Assembly: GCF_002113375.1 (NCBI RefSeq) | Contig: NZ_NEHO01000006.1 | Coordinates: 124,001-188,000 of the forward strand | Reading direction: 5' to 3' | DNA length: 64,000 nucleotides | From: Pseudomonas sp. R37(2017) | Lineage (GTDB): Bacteria > Pseudomonadota > Gammaproteobacteria > Pseudomonadales > Pseudomonadaceae | Shown here: in pieces, positions 8,301 to 16,218 of the stretch | How positions within the stretch are numbered: the stretch's first letter is position 1 | How the letters are laid out: every line of letters starts with the position of its first letter | Position numbers and translations under genes: made by a program | Notes under the pieces: model-generated | What the model was told of the DNA's origin: nothing | Database searches by the model: none | The model's input: the letters and a program-made list of their open reading frames with translations, nothing else

Positions 8301-9030
8301 GCGCCTGGTTGAAACGCTCATCCAGTTCCGCACGGTCCTGGGGCGAAAGCGGCGTCACGCCACTGGCCTGATCCTGCAACAGCTTGTGAGCCTCGCGGGC
8401 CTCCTTGGTCTTGTCGAAGGCCCGACGACCGAGGCGGGTATAGAGCGCCGTGTCGGTGAGCTTTTCCAGCAGTTCGCTGCGGTCGTTGTCGTCGGCCTTG
8501 AGGAACGCGCTGAACTCGCTTTGCGCCAGCAGCACGGCGCGGGTGAACTGTTCGAAATTCAGTCCCAGCGCGGCTTCGAGCTGGGTCTTGTATTCGCCTT
8601 TCTGGCTGGCGAGCAATTGATCCTGATCGATGTCACGCAGGCTCTGGCGGCTGGCCTGCAGCTTGCCGGCGGCCTTGTCCCGGGCGCGATTGGCTTCCCA
8701 GCGGGCGCGGTAACGACGGCCGTCGACACCGACGAAATCCACTTCCGCATAGCCTTCGCCCGTGCCGCGACGCAGCAGGGTGCGCGGGTCGCCGGTGGCG
8801 ATTTCGCCGTCGGCGTCCGGCACCTTGGCGTCGCGGCCGGTGTTGTTCAGGCGTGGTACGGCGCCAAACAGCGCCAGGCACAGGGCATCGAGCAGGGTGC
8901 TTTTACCGGCACCGGTAGGGCCGGTAATGGCGAACAGTCCGGTACTGGCCAGGGGTTCGGCGGTGAAGTCGATTTCAAACGGCCCGGCCAGCGAGGCAAG
9001 GTTTTTCAGGCGGATCGCGAGGATTTTCAT
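5389..9030 (-). CDS. sbcC: Exonuclease subunit SbcC (SMC-like ATPase)
   Basis: A 1213-residue SMC/Rad50-type ATPase. The N-terminal Walker A is GPTGAGKST (residues 37-45); long Gln/Leu/Ala-rich coiled coils flank the zinc-hook motif CPVCG (Cys605 and Cys608); the C-terminal half carries the ABC signature LSGGE (about 1121) and Walker B SLFIDEGFGSLD (about 1150), followed by the ISH switch. With SbcD it forms the nuclease that opens DNA hairpins and processes blocked double-strand ends, coupling ATP-driven clamp movement to Mn-dependent cutting. Its start overlaps sbcD's stop by 4 bp. Length is a little above E. coli SbcC, mainly in the coiled coils. Confidence 0.97.
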   Translation of the reverse strand: MKILAIRLKNLASLAGPFEIDFTAEPLASTGLFAITGPTGAGKSTLLDALCLALFGAVPRLNNTGRDAKVPDADGEIATGDPRTLLRRGTGEGYAEVDFVGVDGRRYRARWEANRARDKAAGKLQASRQSLRDIDQDQLLASQKGEYKTQLEAALGLNFEQFTRAVLLAQSEFSAFLKADDNDRSELLEKLTDTALYTRLGRRAFDKTKEAREAHKLLQDQASGVTPLSPQDRAELDERFNQAQQQLKTQQAQLKQLERQDTWLKDLHRLQDEHLAATEQQQSAQTHWQALASERLKFSRLEQLAPQRHQFERKAEVDGLLAPLAAHIALHTQQQGELGERQARLEQQLNAARIALSETQQRQADSTPLLRQAFEAQSTLARLAKDAALSAETRQQAQQACTQGQNTIQTLLDQQARGAGNLQRIATELEQSTHLAPLSDAWNAYRDRLQQLMLIGNRLNQGQAELASLEQNAASAEQTLGAQKQQLEVLFKEASAEPDAVAEQIGILGSLLQDNRKQLRAVEDLTRLWASRQELDQRGAELQQRQLTAQQERERLTQDGVKAKADLSLAEQTLNVTRELLERQRLARSASVEELRAQLQDDQPCPVCGSNEHPYHQPEALLQSLGRFDESEQANAQKAVDLLKEKLTDLRAEVGGLIAQQKELLQQQEQLATRQQALAPSLDAHPLATQLLNQDADKRDAWLNQQNSQLNQSISQDEQRQNALLTLQQDAARLTQQLRQAETAYQQAAQHLSEQQRELGNDRQRLDDELNAFANLLPAETLQALRVEPAATFMQLDRQIAERLTQVEQQKEELAEQQQRQQNLQIEQDRQQSRAQQLQAAEQRFTELAEQQQTCQQTLGQLLGEHSSAEHWQQQLEQAVEQARSAEASTAQTLQSVLTQSVQLATELKAQQERLDAMQSEERELAGKIGDWRARHPELDDGGLEDLLRVDDAQVSELRQRLQHSEKAIEQANVLVQERNKHLLNHQAQHNGHLDAEQLATALVDLQNLAATSEQHCAELRAEQAEDQRRQNANQALAQQIAAAYNEYQRWARLNALIGSATGDTFRKIAQAYNLDLLVHHANVQLRQLVRRYRLKRGGSMLGLLVMDTEMGDELRSVHSLSGGETFLVSLALALGLASMASSTLKIESLFIDEGFGSLDPQSLQLAMDALDGLQAQGRKVAVISHVQEMHERIPVQIQVRRQGNGLSTLEVK

Positions 9031-10271
9031 GGTTGTTCGCTCTCCATCTGCACGTCTTGCAACAGCTCGGCAAAGTCCTTGAGGGTCTGCTCGTCGACCT
9101 CGCCGCCGTAGTTGTCCTGCCAGGCACGGCTGAACAGTTCCTGAGGCGTGAGCTGGTCCAGTTCGATCAATGGGTTGCCATCGTCGCTGCCGTCACGATT
9201 GCCGTTGCCGGCGTACTCGGCGGCAATGCGCACCAGACGCACGGCCTTGCCTTGCAGGGCGGTTTCCACTTGATTGCGCAGGTCGGGTTGCGGTTCGTCG
9301 AGGCGCACCCGCACCTCCAGCCATGGCTGACGCTGGATGTCGGCCAACAGGTCGATGTTCGGCAGATCCGCCAGCTGCAGCAGGATCTCGCTCAATGGCG
9401 CCGGGCCGATGCGTTGCAGGTTGACGGCGCGGGGGATCAATTTCGGCTCGACGCTGACCAGGGTTTCGCCGTCGAGTCTGATGTCGAGAATCTGGTGCTG
9501 ATAGCTGATTTCGGAGAATGACAACGGAATCGGCGAGCCGCTGTAGCGAATGCGCTCCTCGCCGTTGACCTTCTGCGGCTTGTGCAGGTGACCGAGGGCC
9601 ACGTAGCTGATGCTCGGCCCGAACAGGCTGGCGGGCAGGGCCTCGGCGTTGCCGATGATCAGGCTGCGCTCGGAATCTTCCGACACCGAGCCGCCCGCCA
9701 TGTGCGCGTGGCTGATGGCGATCAGTGCCTGACCCGGTTGGCGCTTGGCGTTGGCGGCTTCGATCAGCCACTCGTGTACCTGACCGATCCCGCGCAGGTA
9801 GTTGTCGCCCAAGTGCGCGCCAGTGACTTCCGCCGGACGCAGGAATGGCAGCGCCAGGCACCAACCGGCAATCGCGCCGCTGGCGTCAGGCAGCGGCAGC
9901 AACAGGCGCTCGGCGTCCAGTTGCCCGTCATCCAGCCACAGCACGCGACCGAGGGCATGAGTACGCAAACGCCGCATCAAGGGCGCGGGCAGTTCGATCC
10001 GCGAGCCGGAGTCGTGGTTGCCGGCGATCATCACGATGGTCAGCGAGGGCTGCTGTTCGTGGGCGCTGACGATGAAGTCGTAGAGGCGTTCCTGGGCTTT
10101 GACCGGCGGGTTGACCGTGTCGAAGATATCGCCGGCGATCAACAGCACGTCCGGTTGATCCAGTTTCAACTGGCGCAACAGCCACTCGAGAAAACAGCCG
10201 TGTTCGAAATCGCGATCCTGGCCGTGCAGGTTCTGCCCGAGGTGCCAGTCGGAGGTGTGAAACAGACGCAT
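9027..10271 (-). CDS. sbcD: Exonuclease subunit SbcD (Mn-dependent phosphoesterase)
   Basis: A 414-residue calcineurin-like phosphoesterase, starting MRLFHTSDWHLGQ; metal-site motifs are SDWHLG (Asp8, His10), AGDIFDT, AGNHDS, SHAHMAG and ALGHLHKPQ, the standard SbcD/Mre11 set. The open frame continues upstream to 10361, but the ATG at 10271 matches the family start and has a GGA site before it, so the longer start is rejected. It provides the nuclease activity of the SbcCD complex. It lies 55 bp after batD of the first MoxR/Bat set, on the same strand, so nuclease expression may partly depend on that upstream operon. Confidence 0.96.
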   Translation of the reverse strand: MRLFHTSDWHLGQNLHGQDRDFEHGCFLEWLLRQLKLDQPDVLLIAGDIFDTVNPPVKAQERLYDFIVSAHEQQPSLTIVMIAGNHDSGSRIELPAPLMRRLRTHALGRVLWLDDGQLDAERLLLPLPDASGAIAGWCLALPFLRPAEVTGAHLGDNYLRGIGQVHEWLIEAANAKRQPGQALIAISHAHMAGGSVSEDSERSLIIGNAEALPASLFGPSISYVALGHLHKPQKVNGEERIRYSGSPIPLSFSEISYQHQILDIRLDGETLVSVEPKLIPRAVNLQRIGPAPLSEILLQLADLPNIDLLADIQRQPWLEVRVRLDEPQPDLRNQVETALQGKAVRLVRIAAEYAGNGNRDGSDDGNPLIELDQLTPQELFSRAWQDNYGGEVDEQTLKDFAELLQDVQMESEQP

Positions 10272-10326
10272 GACAATTTCCATACAGAAGCCACGTTCGT
10301 GCGAGGCACGTCCGTGGCTTTGTTGA

Positions 10327-11976
10327 TTACTTGGGATAAAGCGGCGGCAACCCACTCTCACCGACCGGATCCTGAGTCCGTTCGGCCATCGGAATCGCCT
10401 TGATCACCCGCCACAGTTCGTCACCTTGCCAGTGTTGGCCGGTTTCGCTGTAGAGCGCGCCGTTCAGGCCGTCGAGGGCGTCGGACAGGGGCACGAAGCG
10501 GGCGGCCATGTCGGCCAGGGTTTCCGGTTGCTGCCGGGCCCAGGCGTCGAGGGCCTGGCGGGTGGCGTGGGAATCGTTGGCCTGGCAGGCACGCTTGAGA
10601 TCGTCGAGCACGGTGCGCGGGCTCGGGCCGGTTTGCGCGACACGCGCCACCGCCGGTTGCCAGCGGCCGCGCCACCAGAGGCCGAAGCCGAGCAGGGTGG
10701 TGCAGGCGAGAATCAGGGTGCTGAGCTTCCAGCGCCAGAGTGCTTCGCTTTCGGTGCCGGTATCGACCGACAAGGCACCGGCCGGGGTGTCGACCACCAG
10801 GCTCGGGTTGGCCGACACATGCAGCGTGCGGGCGGGCAGGGTGCTGTGTTCCAGATGGTCTTCGAAGGTGTTCCACCAGACCACGTCGACGGTCGGCAAC
10901 TCGATGGCGCCGGTTCGTGTCGGCACCAGAGCCTCGCGGTCTTCACGACTGCCCACCAGACCGCGTTCGCTGTTCTGGTTGCCGAGCACCGGTTGATCCG
11001 GGTAGCGGCGCAGACCGCCGACATCGGTGCCGGGCAGTGGCGGCAGTTGGCTGCTGGACAAGCCTTCGGCCTGCACCGTCAGGCTGCGGGTCAATGAATC
11101 GCCGACCTGGGCGTGATCCGGCTCCGGGCTCCAGCTCTCGCTCAGGGTCAGGCTGCGCGCAGGCAGCCAGGGCGCGTCGGCCGGATAGGTAATGGGTTTG
11201 GCCTTGACTGTCAGCATCAGTTCGCTCGAGGTGACAGGCATCAGCTTGCCGGTTTTCGGCCCCTGGACGGCATCCTGTGCCGGCTGCGCATCAACCAGCG
11301 CGGCGTTGAAGACCTGCGCCGGAATGATCAGTTCGCCACTGTGTTGCGGGTAGATCGCGTAGCGCATTTCGATCACACCGTGGCGCACGCCATCGATGTC
11401 TTTTTCGTAGGTGCGTGAGTCGCCCAATTGTTCGATGCGCGCATCGGGGATCTGCAAGGGTGGCAGGCTGCTGTCGTCGTACAGCGACACCGAATGGTAG
11501 ATGCGCAAGGTCAGGACGGCCTGAGCCTGAACATACACACTGGTTTGATCGAGGCTGGCATCGATGAACACCGGGGCGCGTTTGTTCGGGTTGTCCGGTG
11601 TTTCGCTCTCGACCACTTGCAGGGTGATCGGCTGGCTCTGCAGTTCGCCCAGTTGCAGGGGCGGAATCACCACGCTGCCGTTTTGCCGCGGCAGGAGTGT
11701 GACGATCCAGCGCGTGGCGGCCTGGTTATCCCCGCCGAGGGTGTTCAACTGGTTGACCTGGCGCGTGCCGCGCACTTCGAACAGCGGCTCCAGCGGCGTC
11801 AGGTCAGGTTTGCCGAACTGTGTGACATCGGTGGATTCCAGGGTCAGTTCGACCGTCTCGCCCGAACTCAGGCGACTGCGGTCCACACTGGCGACCAGCT
11901 CTGCCGCCTGCGCTTGAGCGGTGCAGAACAACAGGCCATGCAGCAGCGCGAGCAATAAAACGGTGAAGCGGGTCAT
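10327..11976 (-). CDS. BatD family protein (MoxR/Bat cluster 1)
   Basis: A 549-residue envelope protein with a signal peptide (MTRFTVLLLALLHGLLFCTA..., cleavage near residue 24), several beta-rich immunoglobulin-like repeats containing the LTVQAEGLSSSQLPPLP segment characteristic of BatD, one C-terminal transmembrane helix (about WKLSTLILACTTLLGFGLWW) and a short cytosolic helical tail. BatD proteins are named from the Bacteroides aerotolerance operon; in proteobacteria they accompany MoxR ATPases and VWA proteins and probably form the periplasmic face of an assembly or chaperone complex. Its start overlaps the upstream VWA-TPR gene by 4 bp. Role in Pseudomonas is inferred. Confidence 0.88.
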   Translation of the reverse strand: MTRFTVLLLALLHGLLFCTAQAQAAELVASVDRSRLSSGETVELTLESTDVTQFGKPDLTPLEPLFEVRGTRQVNQLNTLGGDNQAATRWIVTLLPRQNGSVVIPPLQLGELQSQPITLQVVESETPDNPNKRAPVFIDASLDQTSVYVQAQAVLTLRIYHSVSLYDDSSLPPLQIPDARIEQLGDSRTYEKDIDGVRHGVIEMRYAIYPQHSGELIIPAQVFNAALVDAQPAQDAVQGPKTGKLMPVTSSELMLTVKAKPITYPADAPWLPARSLTLSESWSPEPDHAQVGDSLTRSLTVQAEGLSSSQLPPLPGTDVGGLRRYPDQPVLGNQNSERGLVGSREDREALVPTRTGAIELPTVDVVWWNTFEDHLEHSTLPARTLHVSANPSLVVDTPAGALSVDTGTESEALWRWKLSTLILACTTLLGFGLWWRGRWQPAVARVAQTGPSPRTVLDDLKRACQANDSHATRQALDAWARQQPETLADMAARFVPLSDALDGLNGALYSETGQHWQGDELWRVIKAIPMAERTQDPVGESGLPPLYPK

Positions 11977-13706
11977 CGTGTTTCTTCCTGATCCTGATGT
12001 TGTTGCTGTTCGTACCAGAATTTGCGCCGCAGCAATTCGCCAGGGTCATCCGGTATTTGCCGCAGCCATTGTTCCAGTGCCTGGCGCTGCTCCCCTTCGA
12101 TGCTGTCGGTGGCCGGGCGCAAGGGCGGTGTAGTGTGCTGTTCGTCACCCAATTCGCTGCCCGGTACTTCGTTGGTCCCCGGTTTTGGCGTTTTGGTGGG
12201 CGCTGGCTCCTGGTCCGGCCTGGCCGGTTGCTCACTGGTTTTCGGATCGCCGCTGCTCTCGGGTTGGGCAGCGGCACCGGGCGGCGGTTCCTGCGCTTGC
12301 GGCCGGGTGTCGGCGGCTTTGTCTGGCTCGGCAGGGGGAGGAGTGTTTTTTTCCTTGAGCAGACGTTCCACCAGCGCTTTGTTGGTCAGCGCCGGGCGCA
12401 AATCCGGTTGCCGCTCCAGAGCCTGTTCGTAGGCGTCCAGGGCGGCCTCCAACTCACCGCCTTTGGCCAGGGCATTGCCTCGATTGTAGTGGGCGTGGGC
12501 ATCGTTGCCTTCGGCAAACCGCTCGGCGGCACCGGCGTAGTTTCCTGCTTCATAGAGCGCCACCCCTTGCCACTGATGGTCTTCGAAACGTCGAGCGGCT
12601 TCGGCCGGGCGGTTTTGTCTGAGCAAGTGCAGGCCTTGTTGATCAGGGCGCAGCCACAGGTCTGCGAGGTCGAAGGCGTAGCCCGGTTGCGGCAGCGCCA
12701 ATAGCAGCGGCAGGCAGAGCAGCCAGCCGCGACGTCCCGCGCAGGCCGCGAGCAACAGCAGGGGCAGCAACAGCCAATAACCTTGATCGGCCCAGGTGTC
12801 CAGGCGCAGGGTCTGACCGTCGTTGCGCAAGTTGCGTGGGCCGTCGAACAGGCCAAGGGCGTGCAGGTCACTATCGTCCAGGCGCGCCTGGCGAAAGCGT
12901 CCATCCAGGTCACTGGCAAAGCTTTTCAAGCCTGGCTCGTCGAGGCGCGGCACGAGAATGGCGCCTTGGTCATCCTTGAGGAAACTGCCGTCCTCCTGGG
13001 TGATGGGCGAGCCTTCGGCGGTGCCGATGCCGAGCATCAGGAATTGCGTCGATTTGCCGCCCAGCGCGTGACGGATGCCCAGCCGTTCCTGTTCGGTCAG
13101 GGACGAGCCCATCAGCAGGATCCTGCCGTCGCCCAGAGCGGCCTGATCGAGCAGCGCCAGGGCCTTGATCACAGCCAGGTCGGCGCGATGACCGGCCTCT
13201 GGCATCAACGACGGTTTCAGTGCATCCAGCAGATTGCGGCTGGTGGAAAGATCGTCCGACAGCGGCACCAGCGTATGGGCACTGCCCGCGTAGACGACAA
13301 TGGCGGTTTGCGCGTCGCTGCGAATCTGCAGCAGATCGAACAACTTGCGTCGCGCCTGTTCCAGTCGGTTGGGCATGACGTCGGTGGCGAGCATTTGCGG
13401 GGTCAGCTCGAGAATCACCACCAGAGGGTCGGCGGGCTTTTGACTGGTCTGCTCGACACGCTGCCAGCTCGGACCCAGCAGGGCGAGCACGGTCAACAGC
13501 CAGGCGAGACCGAGGGCGACCCAGGGCAATTTGCTGTCACGTCCACTGCCACCGCTGAGCAGTGCCGCGTGAAAGGCCGGCGGCAGAATCATCTGCCAGC
13601 GCCCGGCGCGTTTCTTGCGGTGCCACAGTTGCCAAAGCAACCAGCCCAGCAACGGCAACAACAGCAGCCACCAGGGACGGAACCAGTAGGGCCACAGCGC
13701 ACTCAT
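11973..13706 (-). CDS. VWA-like and TPR protein, BatB/BatC type, MIDAS residues lost (cluster 1)
   Basis: 577 residues: two N-terminal transmembrane helices (about 10-28 and 62-80), a von Willebrand A-like domain (about 90-290), another membrane helix pair (about 325-350), a TPR stretch (about 385-460) and a Pro/Glu/Gln-rich tail. The metal-ion-dependent adhesion site that normally reads DxSxS is here ELTPQ (Glu100, Thr102, Gln104), the threonine loop reads AGHRADLAV, and the usual TDG is MGS (199-201). All three motifs are thus degenerate, in contrast to the paralogue at 40983. It probably serves as a structural partner for the metal-binding BatA product of the next gene rather than binding metal itself. 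Confidence 0.87.
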   Translation of the reverse strand: MSALWPYWFRPWWLLLLPLLGWLLWQLWHRKKRAGRWQMILPPAFHAALLSGGSGRDSKLPWVALGLAWLLTVLALLGPSWQRVEQTSQKPADPLVVILELTPQMLATDVMPNRLEQARRKLFDLLQIRSDAQTAIVVYAGSAHTLVPLSDDLSTSRNLLDALKPSLMPEAGHRADLAVIKALALLDQAALGDGRILLMGSSLTEQERLGIRHALGGKSTQFLMLGIGTAEGSPITQEDGSFLKDDQGAILVPRLDEPGLKSFASDLDGRFRQARLDDSDLHALGLFDGPRNLRNDGQTLRLDTWADQGYWLLLPLLLLAACAGRRGWLLCLPLLLALPQPGYAFDLADLWLRPDQQGLHLLRQNRPAEAARRFEDHQWQGVALYEAGNYAGAAERFAEGNDAHAHYNRGNALAKGGELEAALDAYEQALERQPDLRPALTNKALVERLLKEKNTPPPAEPDKAADTRPQAQEPPPGAAAQPESSGDPKTSEQPARPDQEPAPTKTPKPGTNEVPGSELGDEQHTTPPLRPATDSIEGEQRQALEQWLRQIPDDPGELLRRKFWYEQQQHQDQEETR

Positions 13707-14785
13707 CGACGCCTCCGCAGGCGCAGGCGTTTGAGGCGCTGGCGCCAGTCAGGCAGCAGTTGGTTTTGCAAAAACAGATCCTTGGTAAACAGGCGTTGCA
13801 AGGGATTGTCCGGCCAGAGTACGGGGGACACCAGCAGCATGCTCAAGCACAGCGCCAGGGCCAGTGGCCAGTGGTACAACGCCTGAGTCGGGCGGGCCTG
13901 GGTGGGTTGCTGGGCTACTGGCTCCAGTTGATCAAGGGTGTCCTTGATTGCCTGCAGTTCCTTGCCGTCGTGAGCACGGAAGTACTGGCCTCCGGTGGCC
14001 TCGGCAATGGCGCGCAGGGACGGTTCGTCCAGGTCCAGGCTTGGATTGACGCCGAGAAAACCGACCGTGCCACTTTGCTCCGGATCGGCACCGATGCCGA
14101 TCGGGTAGACTCGCACGCCTTCCCTGGCTGCCAACCGTGCAGCGGTGAGCGGGTCGATTTCGCCGCCATTGTTGGCACCGTCGGTCACCAGTATCAGCAC
14201 GCGACTTGTGGCCGGACGCAAACGCAGGCGTTTGAGGGCCAGGCCGATAGCATCGCCGATGGCGGTGTTTTTGCCGGCGATGCCGATGCGCGCTTCGTCG
14301 AGCCAGACGCGCACGGTGTGCCGGTCGAATGTCAGCGGTGCCTGCACATAGGCCTGGCTGCCGAACAGGATCAGGCCGACACGATCACCTTCGCGACTTT
14401 CGAGAAAGTCCCCGAGCAGATGCTGGACCAGCGAAAGACGACTCACGTCTTCGTCCTGCCACTGCATGTCAGGGAAATCCATGGAACCGGAAACGTCCAC
14501 CGCCACCAGCAGATCGCGGCCGCTGGCGGCTATCGGCAAGGGGTCGCCGAGCCACTGCGGACGCGCCGCCGCGACCAGCAGCAACAGCCACAGCAGAATG
14601 AACGGTGCCTGCTGGCGCCAGGCCGGCAAGTTGGCCCGGGCGCGACGTCCGGCCAGGCCTTCGAGGTCACTGAGGAAGCTGACCTTGAGGGCCGGTTCAC
14701 CACTGTCGGCTACCGGCAGAATGATGCGCATCAGCCACGGCAGCGGCAACAGGGCAAAAATCCACGGCCAGGCGAATTCAAACAT
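13703..14785 (-). CDS. VWA domain membrane protein, BatA type (cluster 1)
   Basis: 360 residues with N-terminal membrane helices (about 7-25 and 60-75), a periplasm- or cytosol-facing VWA domain, and a C-terminal membrane helix (about 305-325). The MIDAS is complete: Asp97-Val-Ser99-Gly-Ser101 (VAVDVSGSMD), Thr174 in GKNTAIGDAI, and TDG at 201-203, followed by the GVNPSLDLDEPSLRAIAEATGG segment typical of BatA. It most likely binds a divalent metal and contacts the MoxR ATPase or substrate. Starts 8 bp inside the upstream DUF4381 gene and overlaps the next gene by 4 bp, so stoichiometric expression is expected. Confidence 0.92.
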   Translation of the reverse strand: MFEFAWPWIFALLPLPWLMRIILPVADSGEPALKVSFLSDLEGLAGRRARANLPAWRQQAPFILLWLLLLVAAARPQWLGDPLPIAASGRDLLVAVDVSGSMDFPDMQWQDEDVSRLSLVQHLLGDFLESREGDRVGLILFGSQAYVQAPLTFDRHTVRVWLDEARIGIAGKNTAIGDAIGLALKRLRLRPATSRVLILVTDGANNGGEIDPLTAARLAAREGVRVYPIGIGADPEQSGTVGFLGVNPSLDLDEPSLRAIAEATGGQYFRAHDGKELQAIKDTLDQLEPVAQQPTQARPTQALYHWPLALALCLSMLLVSPVLWPDNPLQRLFTKDLFLQNQLLPDWRQRLKRLRLRRRR

Positions 14786-15272
14786 GCTTGCGAATCCATG
14801 TGTCGACGGCCTGGGTCAGGCCGGCGATGGCCTTGTCGTCGAGTTTGCATTCGGGTTTGTAGGCGCCTTCGACCAGCACCATCCAGCGGGTCAGGCCGGC
14901 TGCCGGGCAGCGATTGTCGAGAAACGCCAGCCACTTGCGGCCGTTGAGGGTATGGCTCTGGCTGTAGGGGTAGTGGTTGCGGCACAAACGCTTGAGCAAA
15001 CCGTTGAGTTGTTGCAGCCAGGCACCGGCCGGTGCGCCATCGTAAGGCTTGGGCATCAGCGCCAGCTCCGCCAGGGCGGCAAGGCGCACCGGGTCAAGCG
15101 GCTGCTCGGCACGTACCACGGGGCGCTTGCTCGGAATAAAACGACGCAGCTTCCACAGGCCCAGACCGATCAGCGGCACCACTAAAAGCAGCAGCCACCA
15201 ACCCGGTGCCGGAGGCCAGAACTCCACCGGTGGCGGGGAGATCAGCGGTTGCAGTTGATCCAGGCTGCTCAT
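14778..15272 (-). CDS. DUF4381 domain membrane protein (cluster 1)
   Basis: 164 residues starting MSSLDQLQPLISPPPVEFWP. One transmembrane helix (about 25-43, GWWLLLLVVPLIGLGLW) is followed by a cytosolic helical domain with LLKRLCRNHYP and GRKWLAFLDNRCP, the DUF4381 hallmarks. The start ATG overlaps the stop of the DUF58 gene (ATGA); a longer frame to 15548 only shadows that gene. DUF4381 proteins occur almost only in MoxR/DUF58/VWA operons and their role is unknown. This uninterrupted copy is the useful reference for the repeat-containing copy at 43544. Confidence 0.88.
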   Translation of the reverse strand: MSSLDQLQPLISPPPVEFWPPAPGWWLLLLVVPLIGLGLWKLRRFIPSKRPVVRAEQPLDPVRLAALAELALMPKPYDGAPAGAWLQQLNGLLKRLCRNHYPYSQSHTLNGRKWLAFLDNRCPAAGLTRWMVLVEGAYKPECKLDDKAIAGLTQAVDTWIRKHV

Positions 15273-16213
15273 CGACCTGCCCCCGCATTCTGTGGGTTCA
15301 GGTATTCGCGCAATTGCTCGACCATCTCGCTCTGAGTACTCAACGGCATCATCAGTACCCGTAGTTTCTGCGCCAGCAACTCCCAGCGGGCGATGCGTGC
15401 TTCGGCCTGGGCCCGGTAAGTCTGGCGCAGATCGAAATTCAGTGTGTCGAGTTCCAACTGCGCGCCACGCTCGGCGAAACGTAAAAGGCCCGCGGCGGGC
15501 AGGGCGTGGTCCAGTGGGTCGGACACCGGCAACAGCAGCAGGTCGCAATGGCGCGATAACAGGCTCAGTTGTTGCTCGGCACTGTCTGACAGTGCGCGTT
15601 CGTCGCAGATCACGATCACCAGGCTACCCGGGCGGGACACTTCCCGGGCACGGCGCAAGGCAATGCCAAAGGCGTCGCGGGCCGGTTCGCTCTCGGTATT
15701 GAGCGACTGGTTGACCCGCACCAGCCGGTTGAGCAACTGCAGCAGGCTTTGCTTGCTGCGCCGGGGCTTGATTTCGTAGTGCTCGTTGTCGCCATAGACC
15801 AGCCCGCCGACCCGGTCGTTGTGCCCCAGGGCAGCCCAACCGATCAGGCTCGCAGCCTGCGCGGCGAGTACCGACTTGAACATCAGGCCGGAGCCGAAAA
15901 ACAGCCGGCGGCTTTGTTCGACCATGATGAAGATCGGTCGCTCGCGTTCCTCATGGAAGAGCTTGGTGTGGGGTTCCTGCGTCCGCGCGGTGACACGCCA
16001 ATCGATGGTGCGTACATCGTCGCCGGCCTGATAGACCCGCACCTGATCGAAGTCCACGCCTCTGCCGCGCAATTTCGAATGGTGCAGGCCGATCAGCGGG
16101 CTGCGCTGGCTCGGCGTGGAAAACAGCTGCACTTCGCGCACGCGATGGCGCATCTCGATCAGTTCGGCGAGGCTGACACGAATGCCCGGCTCGGGCGGCA
16201 GGCTGGCGTTCAT
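15269..16213 (-). CDS. DUF58 domain protein (cluster 1)
   Basis: 314 residues from the ATG at 16213 (MNASLPPEPGIRVSLAEL). It contains the conserved DUF58 block GRGVDFDQVRVYQAGDDVRTIDW and, downstream, a VWA-like fold with FIMVEQSRRLFFGSG and LVIVICDERAL. A TTG at 16222 could extend it by three residues and would overlap the moxR stop; the ATG is preferred because TTG starts are rare. DUF58 proteins are the constant partner of MoxR ATPases and are thought to deliver substrates or couple ATP hydrolysis to VWA proteins. Cytosolic; no membrane segment seen. Confidence 0.9.
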   Translation of the reverse strand: MNASLPPEPGIRVSLAELIEMRHRVREVQLFSTPSQRSPLIGLHHSKLRGRGVDFDQVRVYQAGDDVRTIDWRVTARTQEPHTKLFHEERERPIFIMVEQSRRLFFGSGLMFKSVLAAQAASLIGWAALGHNDRVGGLVYGDNEHYEIKPRRSKQSLLQLLNRLVRVNQSLNTESEPARDAFGIALRRAREVSRPGSLVIVICDERALSDSAEQQLSLLSRHCDLLLLPVSDPLDHALPAAGLLRFAERGAQLELDTLNFDLRQTYRAQAEARIARWELLAQKLRVLMMPLSTQSEMVEQLREYLNPQNAGAGR

Positions 16214-16218
16214 CGGGG

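Noticed and set aside
6448..9111. Very long plus-strand open frame opposite sbcC
   Set aside because: The minus-strand frame encodes a clear SbcC with Walker A, zinc hook and signature motifs; the opposite frame is a GC-driven shadow of the Gln/Leu-rich coiled coils.
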